8,027 nucleotides of DNA from an uncultured Lysobacteraceae bacterium (GCA_946482585.1 CAMLSI010000236.1:1-8027), one strand, 5' to 3'. Counted from the stretch's first letter, positions 1-5,386 are shown. A program made the numbers and translations. The notes: generated by a model from the letters alone, not told the origin.

Positions 1-512
1 CGCGAGCCGTCGGGGAATTCCCCGGCGCGCATGTGGCGGAACAGATCGAGGTTTTCCTCGACGCTGCGGTCGCGGTACGGCGAATTGCGGCCGGGTTCGG
101 TCAGTGTGCCGCGATAGGCGCGCACGTCGTCGGCCGAGAGATCGCAGACGAAGGCCTTGCCGTCGCGGATCAGCTTTTCGGCGCAGGCATAGAACACGTC
201 GAAATAGTCGGATGCATGGCGCAGTTCGTCCCAGGCGAAGCCGAGCCAGCGCACGTCTTCCTGGATCGACTCGACGTATTCGATGTCTTCCTTGGTCGGG
301 TTGGTGTCGTCGAAGCGCAGGTTGCAGCGTCCGCCGAACTCGCGCGCGATGCCGAAATTCAGGCAGATCGACTTCGCATGGCCGATGTGCAGATAACCGT
401 TGGGTTCGGGCGGGAAACGCGTCGCGACGCGGCCGCCGTGTTTGCCGGCGGCGCGATCGTCGATGACGATCTGACGGATGAAGTGGTTGTGCAGCGGAGC
501 TTCGTTGGTCAT
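1..512 (-). CDS. glnS: Glutaminyl-tRNA synthetase, N-terminal part (cut by window edge)
   Basis: Cytoplasmic class I aminoacyl-tRNA synthetase that charges tRNA-Gln with glutamine using ATP. Reading the minus strand from the ATG at 512-510 gives 170 complete codons before the window ends. The protein starts [19 protein letters not shown] and contains the class I signature region [20 protein letters not shown] with the HIGH motif, followed by [40 protein letters not shown] and an MRAGEFPDG segment. These match E. coli GlnRS closely and distinguish it from GluRS, which lacks the [12 protein letters not shown] stretch. The KMSKS loop and anticodon-binding domains lie beyond the edge. No clear Shine-Dalgarno sequence precedes the start, but FIRQI begins at the family's usual distance from the N-terminus, supporting this ATG. 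It is the last of three minus-strand genes, separated from the DUF3253 gene by 87 bases that hold an inverted repeat and a possible promoter. Confidence 0.97.
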   Translation of the reverse strand, partial: MTNEAPLHNHFIRQIVIDDRAAGKHGGRVATRFPPEPNGYLHIGHAKSICLNFGIAREFGGRCNLRFDDTNPTKEDIEYVESIQEDVRWLGFAWDELRHASDYFDVFYACAEKLIRDGKAFVCDLSADDVRAYRGTLTEPGRNSPYRDRSVEENLDLFRHMRAGEFPDGS

Positions 513-543
513 GGAATCGCGGCGGCGGATCGCCGGAAAGTCT

Positions 544-569
544 CGGGTAAGACCGGCAAGTCTAACCCG
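544..569. repeat. Inverted repeat between glnS and the DUF3253 gene
   Basis: CGGGTAAGAC (544-553) and GTCTAACCCG (560-569) are inverted copies with one mismatch, around a 6-base centre (CGGCAA). On the minus strand this lies just after the DUF3253 stop and before the glnS start. It could be a terminator-like or mRNA-stabilising hairpin, although no T-tract follows on either strand. It could also be an operator, since its arm contains the possible glnS -10 element. The structure is seen; the role is inferred. Confidence 0.4.
556..566 (-). promoter_or_regulatory. Possible -10 region for glnS (GTTAGACTTGC)
   Basis: On the minus strand, GTTAGACTTGC contains TAGACT, a 4/6 match to the -10 consensus, and ends 43 bases before the glnS ATG. 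The same GTTAGNNTTGC pattern precedes the DUF2007 gene (1551-1561) and the GST gene (5417-5427). There is no recognisable -35 box in the G+C-rich sequence upstream, so the call rests mainly on recurrence and position. Confidence 0.3.
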
Positions 570-599
570 GCGTCCGGGCCGTCCGCACGGCGCCGCGGC

Positions 600-902
600 T
601 CAGCCGCCGCGGTAGCGCAGCCGCACCGGGCCGCGTGCGTCGAGAATGTCGACGCGCTTGCCGTTCTGCAGGATTTCGAGGCGGCCTTCGCGCGCGAGTT
701 CCGCGGCGACCAGCCGCACCGGCCGCATCAGGTCGCGCCACTCCGTATTGAGTCGTCGCGCGAGCGCGCGCGCCACGTCGGAAGGGCAGATGTCGCGGTC
801 GCCGCCGAGCAGGCCGAGCAGGCATTCGCGCGTGCGCGTCGCGAGCGTGTCGTCGAAGCGGTAGCGGGACGGAAACGGCAACCAGGCGGTATCGATGACC
901 AT
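600..902 (-). CDS. DUF3253 family protein
   Basis: Small cytoplasmic protein of 100 residues with no signal peptide or membrane segment. It matches my knowledge of the DUF3253 family: DICPSDVARAL (residues 37-47), then WRDLMRPVRLVAAELAREGR (55-74), then LEILQNGKRVD and the C-terminal ARGPVRLRY (89-97). The order of a helix-rich part followed by short strands around 'G+LEILQNGK' and 'GPVRLR' looks like a small winged-helix fold, which would suggest nucleic-acid binding; that is inference. The family has no established function. The ATG at 902 is the first in frame and leaves a normal family length, though no good Shine-Dalgarno sequence precedes it. It lies 64 bases downstream of the DinB-family gene in the same direction, so the two may be co-transcribed. 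Confidence 0.85.
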   Translation of the reverse strand: MVIDTAWLPFPSRYRFDDTLATRTRECLLGLLGGDRDICPSDVARALARRLNTEWRDLMRPVRLVAAELAREGRLEILQNGKRVDILDARGPVRLRYRGG

Positions 903-966
903 CGGCGTTCAAAGCTGTCTGCGCAGCGAGGATGGCGCCACGTACGCGGCGCCGCTGTGCGCGGGA

Positions 967-1488
967 TCACGCCGCATGGAGTTTTTCCCGGGGCAGGTCG
1001 AGCAGGAAGTAGGGCAGGTCCATCACGGGTGCGGTGCGGCCGAGCTGCACGAGCGCGATTGAGGCCTGGCCGCGGTGGTGCGTCGCGTGATTGAACACGT
1101 GCAGCACGAGCGAGGCGAATGGCAGCGTATACGGCGTACCCTGCAGGTTGCGGTATTCCAGATCGCCGGCGATCGTTGCCGCATCGAGGCCGTCGACGAA
1201 CGGCCGCCAGCCCTGCGCGAACGCCTGCAGCCGCTGCTTGAGCGCTGCGCGATCGGCTTCGAGCTGCTGATCGAGCCCCGTCACCGGAAACACCGTGCGA
1301 TTCATGCGCGCCTGCCACAGGTGCTCGACCAGCAACAGGTGATTCAAGGTGCCGTGGACGCTGCCGAAGAACTGGCCGCAATCGCGGTAGTAGTCGTCAT
1401 CCGACAGCAGGTCGACTTCCGAATAGAGCCGGGCCAGCGCCCAGGCGTGGTACTCGGCCATGAGGCGCAGGTGCTGATGCAGGTCCAT
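967..1488 (-). CDS. DinB-family (DinB/YfiT-like) putative metal-dependent protein
   Basis: Cytoplasmic four-helix-bundle protein of 173 residues in the DinB superfamily. The N-terminal helix MDLHQHLRLMAEYHAWAL is followed by VHGTLNHLLLVEHLWQARM (44-62) and the late motif HVFNHATHHRGQ (130-141). The superfamily's metal-binding His triad is most simply assigned to His50, His134 and His138. Some relatives are thiol-dependent S-transferases (bacillithiol, mycothiol or glutathione) or damage-inducible proteins; substrate and reaction cannot be told from sequence. Family length is normal and the residue triad is intact. The ATG at 1488 gives the standard N-terminus, but no strong Shine-Dalgarno sequence precedes it. 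It is transcribed divergently from the DUF2007 gene across about 95 bases, and the DUF3253 gene follows it. Despite the family name it is unrelated to DNA polymerase IV. Confidence 0.9.
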   Translation of the reverse strand: MDLHQHLRLMAEYHAWALARLYSEVDLLSDDDYYRDCGQFFGSVHGTLNHLLLVEHLWQARMNRTVFPVTGLDQQLEADRAALKQRLQAFAQGWRPFVDGLDAATIAGDLEYRNLQGTPYTLPFASLVLHVFNHATHHRGQASIALVQLGRTAPVMDLPYFLLDLPREKLHAA

Positions 1489-1529
1489 GAGCGGCCGCGA
1501 GGGGAAACAAAGGGCGCAGGATACGCGCT

Positions 1530-1561
1530 TTGACCGCGACAGGGACGAACGTTAGCGTTGC
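1530..1561 (+). promoter_or_regulatory. Candidate promoter of the DUF2007 gene
   Basis: TTGACC at 1530-1535 (five of six -35 consensus bases) is followed after 17 bases by TAGCGT at 1553-1558 (three of six -10 bases), inside GTTAGCGTTGC at 1551-1561. This puts a start of transcription near 1565 and a very short leader before the ATG at 1584. The motif GTTAGNNTTGC recurs ahead of glnS and the GST gene. The minus-strand promoter for the DinB-family gene should lie in the same 95-base divergent region, but I could not place it. Confidence 0.4.
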
Positions 1562-1583
1562 ATCGTGCAGACCGGGAATACGC

Positions 1584-1850
1584 ATGCGAATTGTCTACCG
1601 GGCCGAAAACATCATCGACGCGCATCTCGTGCGCAACGTTCTCGAGGGGGCCGGGATTCCGGCGCACGTAGCCGGCGAGTACCTGACCGGCGCCATGGGC
1701 GAGCTGCCGGTCATGGGATTGCTGACGGTCATGGTCGCCGAACATGACGTTCCCGCGGCGAGCGACCTCGTCGCGCAAGTCGACGCGGAACTGTCGGAGC
1801 GTCGCCTGGCCGAGGATTTCGATGTCGACGGAGTCAGCGACCCGGCCTGA
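1584..1850 (+). CDS. DUF2007 family putative signal-transducing protein
   Basis: Small cytoplasmic protein of 88 residues. The sequence MRIVYRAENIIDAHLVRNVL, then EGAGIPAHVAGEYLTGAMGE (21-40), LPVMGLLTVMVAEHDV and a helical tail matches the DUF2007 family, often annotated 'putative signal transducing protein'. The family folds as a small alpha/beta domain resembling the PII/ACT ferredoxin-like type; it typically carries the pattern 'n.iea.l.k..Le..GI.a.v....' seen here. No ligand or partner is established. A longer reading frame opens at 1530, but the family starts at MRIVYRA, and GGGA at 1574-1577 stands 6 bases before this ATG, so I choose 1584. The acidic C-terminus (EDFDVDGVSDPA) is not conserved in my memory of the family. 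It sits 106 bases ahead of nadA but has its own stop and a separate promoter for nadA follows, so common function is not implied. Confidence 0.85.
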   Translation: MRIVYRAENIIDAHLVRNVLEGAGIPAHVAGEYLTGAMGELPVMGLLTVMVAEHDVPAASDLVAQVDAELSERRLAEDFDVDGVSDPA

Positions 1851-1886
1851 GCCGGCCGGTCGCCGTCACTTTCCTCCGTTACACCG

Positions 1887-1915
1887 TTGACGCCACTTAT
1901 GCTCATCCCTAGCAT
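1887..1915 (+). promoter_or_regulatory. Predicted sigma-70-type promoter of the nadA operon
   Basis: TTGACG at 1887-1892 matches five of six -35 bases. After exactly 17 bases, TAGCAT at 1910-1915 matches four of six -10 bases, giving a start of transcription near 1922. The -10 box lies inside the right arm of operator 1, and operator 2 lies just downstream of the predicted start. Boxes and spacing are seen; promoter activity is inferred. Confidence 0.55.
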
Positions 1916-1918
1916 AAG
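1896..1918. promoter_or_regulatory. Operator-like palindrome 1 upstream of nadA
   Basis: CTTATGCT (1896-1903) and AGCATAAG (1911-1918) are perfect 8-bp inverted arms around a 7-base centre. Viewed as a 19-bp site it reads TATGCTCA-TCC-CTAGCATA (1898-1916), the same architecture as site 2 with two mismatches in the inner half of the right arm. It overlaps the predicted -10 element. A dimeric repressor of NAD biosynthesis is the natural candidate; no regulator is encoded in the window. Confidence 0.7.
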
Positions 1919-1927
1919 CAGCCCATA

Positions 1928-1946
1928 TATGCTCAATGTGAGCATA
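1928..1946. promoter_or_regulatory. Operator-like palindrome 2 upstream of nadA
   Basis: TATGCTCA (1928-1935) and TGAGCATA (1939-1946) form a perfect 8-bp inverted repeat around ATG (1936-1938). Its centre (1937) is exactly 30 bp from the centre of site 1 (1907), about three helical turns, so two dimers would bind on nearly the same face of the DNA. It lies between the predicted transcription start (near 1922) and the nadA ribosome binding site (AAGAGG, about 1946-1951), which it abuts. Purpose is inferred from placement. Confidence 0.75.
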
Positions 1947-1956
1947 AGAGGCTGCG

Positions 1957-2991
1957 ATGGCAACGCTTTCCATGCTCCCCGGCGTGCTGCCGGAACTGAC
2001 TCCGGCTCTGCTCGACCGCTACGCCCCGCTCTACGAGCGCGTGCGCGACGTCATTCCCGAACTGGAATGGCAAACCCATCTTCCCTGGATCGACGCGATC
2101 CAAAGCCTGAAAAAACAGCGTGGCGCCGTCATCCTGGCGCACAACTATCAGGCCCCTGAAATCTTCCACACCGTCGCCGACATCACCGGCGATTCGCTCG
2201 CGCTCGCGCAACAGGCCGCGCGCGTCGAGGCGAAGGTGCTCGTGCAGTGCGGCGTCCACTTCATGGCCGAGACCTCGAAGATCCTCTGCCCCGACAAGAC
2301 CGTGCTGATTCCCGACACGGCGGCCGGCTGCTCGCTGGCCGAATCGATCACGGCCGAGGACGTGCGCCTGCTCAAGGCGAAATACCCCGGCGTGCCGGTG
2401 GTGACCTACGTCAACACCTCGGCCGATGTCAAAGCCGAATCGGATGTCTGCTGCACGTCGGCGAACGCGGTGCACATCGTCGAATCGCTCGGCGTGGACC
2501 GCGTGATCTTTTTGCCCGACAAGTACCTCGGCCAGTACGTGGCCTCGAAGACCCAGGTCAAGGTCATCCTCTGGGAAGGGGCCTGCGAGGTGCACGAACG
2601 CTTCAGCGGCGAGGAATTGCGCTCGTACCGCCGCGCGCACGGCAACGTGCGCATCCTCGCGCATCCGGAATGTCCGCCCGACGTGCTGCTCGAAGCGGAT
2701 TTCGTCGGATCGACCGCAGCCATGGTCACTCACCTGGCCGAACGCCGCCCGCGCCGCGTCGTGATGATCACGGAGTGCTCCATGAGCGACAACGTCGCCG
2801 TGCAGTTTCCGGATATCGAGTTCACGCGTCCGTGCAATCTCTGCCCGCACATGCGCCGCATCACTTTGCCCCGCATCCATGACGCGCTGCTGCACATGCG
2901 CCATGAAGTGCAGGTCGACGCCGCCGTCGCCGCGCGCGCGCGTCAGGCGGTCGAACGCATGCTGGCGATCGGGCGAAAGGAAGCGGCGTGA
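1957..2991 (+). CDS. nadA: Quinolinate synthase A (4Fe-4S enzyme)
   Basis: Cytoplasmic iron-sulphur enzyme of de novo NAD synthesis. It condenses iminoaspartate, made by NadB, with dihydroxyacetone phosphate to form quinolinate. The 344-residue length fits the family (E. coli about 347). Recognisable stretches are AVILAHNYQAPEI (57-69), CGVHFMAETSKIL (98-110), PDTAAGCSLAESI (119-131), VTYVNTSADVKAESD (149-163), ILWEGACEVHERF (204-216), AHPECP (235-240), ITECSMSDNV (271-280) and PCNLCPHMRRI (292-302). The three cluster ligands should be Cys125, Cys210 and one of Cys293/Cys296, as in the E. coli enzyme. AAGAGG ends five bases before the ATG and confirms the start. Tandem palindromes upstream suggest repression when NAD is plentiful. 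The stop overlaps the GTG of the next gene (GTGA), so the two are translationally coupled. Confidence 0.97.
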   Translation: MATLSMLPGVLPELTPALLDRYAPLYERVRDVIPELEWQTHLPWIDAIQSLKKQRGAVILAHNYQAPEIFHTVADITGDSLALAQQAARVEAKVLVQCGVHFMAETSKILCPDKTVLIPDTAAGCSLAESITAEDVRLLKAKYPGVPVVTYVNTSADVKAESDVCCTSANAVHIVESLGVDRVIFLPDKYLGQYVASKTQVKVILWEGACEVHERFSGEELRSYRRAHGNVRILAHPECPPDVLLEADFVGSTAAMVTHLAERRPRRVVMITECSMSDNVAVQFPDIEFTRPCNLCPHMRRITLPRIHDALLHMRHEVQVDAAVAARARQAVERMLAIGRKEAA

Positions 2992-3344
2992 GCGCGAACG
3001 ACGATGTCGTCACGCTGTATCGGCCGACCGGTCCGGCAGAACTCGCGCTGGTGCGCGGCAGCGGCTATCGCCGCTGGCCGCCGCGTCTACCCGATCAGCC
3101 GATCTTCTATCCGGTGACGAACGAGGACTACGCGATCCAGATCGCGCGAGACTGGAACGCGCCGGCAAGCGGCAGCGGCTACGTCACGCGATTCCTCGTG
3201 CGCGCCGATTTCATGCGGCGCCATCCGCTGCAGACGGTCGGCGGCCGGGAGCACACCGAGTGGTGGATTCCGGCCGAAGAGCTCGAGCAGCTCAACGACA
3301 ACATCGTCGGCGCGATCGAGGTCATCCACGAATTCCACGGTTGA
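2988..3344 (+). CDS. Small 'ADP-ribosylation/crystallin J1'-type protein, possible mini ADP-ribosyltransferase fold
   Basis: A 118-residue cytoplasmic protein starting with GTG (2988) that overlaps the nadA stop; AAAGGAA at 2976-2982 is a good ribosome binding site. It matches a widespread uncharacterised family usually labelled 'ADP-ribosylation/crystallin J1'. That name is doubtful: true crystallin-J1/DraG ADP-ribosylhydrolases are much longer with Asp-rich metal sites, absent here. Visible motifs in order: LYRPTGPAEL (10-19), GYRRWPPR (26-33), QPIFYPVTNEDYA (37-49), ARDWN (53-57), GYVTRFLV (64-71), VGGREHTEWWIPAEELEQLN (84-103) and IVGAIEVI (106-113). An Arg on the first strand (Arg12), a central Thr strand and His89-x-Glu91 before a hydrophobic strand resemble the R-S-E plan of ADP-ribosyltransferase-like folds; this is my inference. 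Location between nadA and nadB suggests a job touching NAD: sensing, modifying NadA/NadB, or a toxin-like NAD consumer. Function unproven. Confidence 0.8.
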   Translation: MSANDDVVTLYRPTGPAELALVRGSGYRRWPPRLPDQPIFYPVTNEDYAIQIARDWNAPASGSGYVTRFLVRADFMRRHPLQTVGGREHTEWWIPAEELEQLNDNIVGAIEVIHEFHG

Positions 3345-3447
3345 CGTGCGATCGGACCCGAAGGGTGCCGGTCCGGTGTCGCAGTTTTCCGATAGTCCAC
3401 ATTTATTGACGTCTGTCCGAGTCGTTCGCGTTCGCCACGAAGCCATC

Positions 3448-4926
3448 ATGCATTTCGACCTGATCGTCATCGGCTCCGGCATCGCCGGCCTGTCCACGGC
3501 GCTTGCCGCGGCTCCGCTGCGGGTCGCGGTGATCACTCGCGGCGAGCTCGCGTGCGACGGTGCGAGCCGGTGGGCGCAGGGCGGTATTGCGGCGGCGATA
3601 GGGCCCGGCGACAGTCCGGCGTCGCATGCGAACGATACGCTGGCCGCCGGCAACGGCCTCAACGACCGCGCCGCGGTCGAGGCGCTGACGCGCGGCGCCG
3701 CCGAAGCGGTGGAGTGGCTGGCCGCGAACGGCACGCCGTTCGATCGCACCGAGCAGGGCTTTTCGCTCGGTCGCGAAGCCGCGCATTCGCAGCACCGCAT
3801 CGTGCATGCGAACGGCGATGCGACCGGCGCGGCCGTGATGCGGGCGCTCTGCGCCGCCGCGCGCGCGGCGGCCCATCTGCAGATCTTCGAGCAGCATGCC
3901 GCCGTCGCGCTGCGCCGCGCCGGCGACAGGGTCTGCGGCGTCGCCGCGCAGGGGCCTGGCGGTTTCGTCGAACTCGACGCGGCGGCCGTCGTCCTCGCGA
4001 CCGGCGGCATCGGCGCGCTGTATCGCCACACGACGAATCCGGATGCGGCCGATGCGACCGGCCTCGCGCTCGCGCTCGAAGCCGGTGCGGCATTGTGCGA
4101 TATGGAATTCGTGCAGTTTCATCCGACGGCGCTGCGCACGCGCGACGGCCGCAGCGGCCAGCTGCCGCTGCTGACCGAAGCGCTGCGCGGCGCGGGTGCG
4201 GTACTGCTGAACGGGGCCGGCAAGCGCTTCATGCGCCTGCTCGCGCGCGACGCCGAACTCGCGCCGCGCGACGTCGTCGCCCGGGGCGTCTGGGCCGAAC
4301 TCGAGCGCGGCGAGGCGGTCTGGCTCGACGCGACGACGGCCGTCGGCGCGGATTTTCCGCAGCGCTTTCCGACCGTGTTCGCGAGCTGCATGGCCGAAGG
4401 AATCGATCCGCGCCGCGCGGCGATGCCGGTCGTGCCGGCGCAGCACTACCACATGGGCGGCGTGCGTGTGGACGCCCATGCGCAGACCACGGTGCCCGGT
4501 CTCCATGCCGTCGGCGAGGTGGCCTGCAGCGGCGTGCACGGTGCGAACCGGCTCGCGAGCAACTCGCTGCTCGAAGGGCTCGTGTTCGGCCGCGCGCTCG
4601 GGCGCCGGCTTGCGGCGCGGACGCCGACACGGGCGACCTCCGCCGCCGCGACGACGGTTCCGTTGACGCCCGATTGCGCGATCGTCGGCGACGCCATTGC
4701 ACAATCCGTCCGCGACCTGCTGTGGCGCGACGTGGGTCTCGTGCGCGACGCTCAGGGCCTGCAGCAGGCGCTGAACGCACTCGACGCGCTGGCGCGCACG
4801 GCGCAGACCCTGGCCGAGCGGCGGCGCATCGCCGTGGCCAGGCAGATCGCTGCGGCGGCGCTGCAGCGGCGCGACAGTGTCGGTGCGCATCACCGTCGCG
4901 ACGCGGCGCAGGCCCGCGCGGGCTGA
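3448..4926 (+). CDS. nadB: L-aspartate oxidase
   Basis: FAD enzyme that oxidises L-aspartate to iminoaspartate, using oxygen or fumarate, and feeds NadA. The frame is open from 3346, but the FAD-binding N-terminus MHFDLIVIGSGIAGLSTALA (GxGxxG at Gly9, 11, 14) fixes the ATG at 3448, giving 492 residues. Further motifs: SRWAQGGIAAAI (40-51), LGREAAHSQHRIVHA (107-121), VVLATGGIGALYRHTTNPDA (181-200), EFVQFHPTAL (220-229), ELAPRDVVAR (270-279), HYHMGGVRVDA (333-343), GLHAVGEVACSGVHGANRLA (351-370) and NSLLEGLVFGRALG (372-385). By alignment to E. coli NadB the active-site residues are His225, Arg274, His333 and Arg368, all present. The protein is shorter than E. coli's 540 residues, mainly in the C-terminal helical domain, ending RRDSVGAHHRRDAAQARAG. 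The usual GDG after NPD is ATG (204-206). It starts 103 bases after the preceding gene with only a weak ribosome binding site, and no nadC follows. Confidence 0.95.
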   Translation: MHFDLIVIGSGIAGLSTALAAAPLRVAVITRGELACDGASRWAQGGIAAAIGPGDSPASHANDTLAAGNGLNDRAAVEALTRGAAEAVEWLAANGTPFDRTEQGFSLGREAAHSQHRIVHANGDATGAAVMRALCAAARAAAHLQIFEQHAAVALRRAGDRVCGVAAQGPGGFVELDAAAVVLATGGIGALYRHTTNPDAADATGLALALEAGAALCDMEFVQFHPTALRTRDGRSGQLPLLTEALRGAGAVLLNGAGKRFMRLLARDAELAPRDVVARGVWAELERGEAVWLDATTAVGADFPQRFPTVFASCMAEGIDPRRAAMPVVPAQHYHMGGVRVDAHAQTTVPGLHAVGEVACSGVHGANRLASNSLLEGLVFGRALGRRLAARTPTRATSAAATTVPLTPDCAIVGDAIAQSVRDLLWRDVGLVRDAQGLQQALNALDALARTAQTLAERRRIAVARQIAAAALQRRDSVGAHHRRDAAQARAG

Positions 4927-4987
4927 ACGGCGCCGCAATCGCAAGGCCGCACCCGTCAACGTGCGCGCGGCGTTCGCGTTGTCGTGT

Positions 4988-5013
4988 CCCTGCCAGCAGG
5001 TGCTGGTCCAGGG
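4988..5013 (+). promoter_or_regulatory. Hairpin overlapping the ribosome binding site of the exported-protein gene
   Basis: CCCTG (4988-4992) plus CCAGC (4993-4997) can pair with GCTGG (5002-5006) plus CAGGG (5009-5013), with a 4-base loop AGGT and a 2-base bulge (5007-5008). This gives ten base pairs. The last paired bases are the first three of the GGGAG ribosome binding site (5011-5015), so the stem would hide it. It may tune translation; it is also the only stem-like structure between nadB and the next gene, but there is no T-tract to make it a terminator. Confidence 0.4.
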
Positions 5014-5022
5014 AGCATCCTC

Positions 5023-5340
5023 ATGAACACGTATCTTGCGCGGGCGGCCCTCGTCTCGACCCTGCTGTTCGCCGGCGCGGCATTCGCGGACACGCCGCTC
5101 GTCGATCAGCGTCAGGCCGAGCAACGGGCGCGCATCGACGAAGGCGTCGCGAGCGGCGAACTGACGCGCCGCGAGGCCGCGGGCCTGCGCGCCGAACAGG
5201 CGCACGTCCGCCACGAAGAGCGCGAGGCCAAGGCCGACGGCGTGGTCACGCGACGCGAGCGCCGTCACCTGCAGCGAGAGCTCGATCGTTCCGGTGCCGA
5301 CATCCGCCAGCAGAAACACGACGCGCAGGAGCGTCGCTGA
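5023..5340 (+). CDS. Small exported helical protein with an internal duplication
   Basis: Precursor of 105 residues beginning MNTYLARAALVSTLLFAGAA, a typical Sec signal peptide with a likely cut after AFA (residues 20-22), leaving about 83 residues in the periplasm. GGGAG at 5011-5015 stands seven bases before this ATG; an upstream in-frame GTG at 4984 would bury the signal peptide, so 5023 is preferred. The mature part is strongly charged, nearly all helix-prone and lacks Cys. It belongs to a type I recognise from many Proteobacteria ('RQ..Q..RI..G..SGELT..EA..L', then 'DGVVT..ER..L', ending 'KHD.Q.R') without a function. The two segments SGELTRREAAGLRAEQ and DGVVTRRERRHLQREL look like copies of one unit, and the second has an EF-hand-like D-G-x-x-T-x-x-E look, without a full calcium-loop set. 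Placed alone between nadB and GST; it is followed by a strong hairpin. Confidence 0.8.
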   Translation: MNTYLARAALVSTLLFAGAAFADTPLVDQRQAEQRARIDEGVASGELTRREAAGLRAEQAHVRHEEREAKADGVVTRRERRHLQRELDRSGADIRQQKHDAQERR

Positions 5341-5349
5341 GCGGCCATG

Positions 5350-5386
5350 GCGGCACATCCGCGGCATCGCGCCGCGGATATGCCGC
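5350..5386 (+). terminator. Strong hairpin after the exported-protein gene
   Basis: GCGGCA (5350-5355) plus ATCCGCGGC (5357-5365) pairs with GCCGCGGAT (5371-5379) plus TGCCGC (5381-5386): 15 of 16 positions paired, one C·A mismatch, five-base loop ATCGC. It begins nine bases after the stop at 5340. No T-tract follows (next bases GTACTG), so it is either a terminator of the kind without a U-run or a 3'-end stabiliser protecting the upstream mRNA. The structure is seen directly; the function is inferred. Confidence 0.5.

Noticed and set aside
33..1094. A 353-codon plus-strand frame across glnS, the DUF3253 gene and the DinB-family gene
   Set aside because: It crosses three convincing minus-strand genes and their gaps, with no recognisable protein motif.
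1344..1778. Minus-strand frame of 144 codons spanning the DinB-DUF2007 divergent region
   Set aside because: It overlaps two better genes out of frame and has no family match that I recognise.
1933..2904. A 323-codon minus-strand frame opposite nadA
   Set aside because: Antisense of nadA; the translation is a His/Arg/Asp-rich shadow without family features.
3353..3375. CGGACC/GGTCCG inverted repeat as a terminator after the small nadA-linked gene
   Set aside because: Six pairs with an eleven-base loop and only a four-T stretch some distance away; too weak to call.
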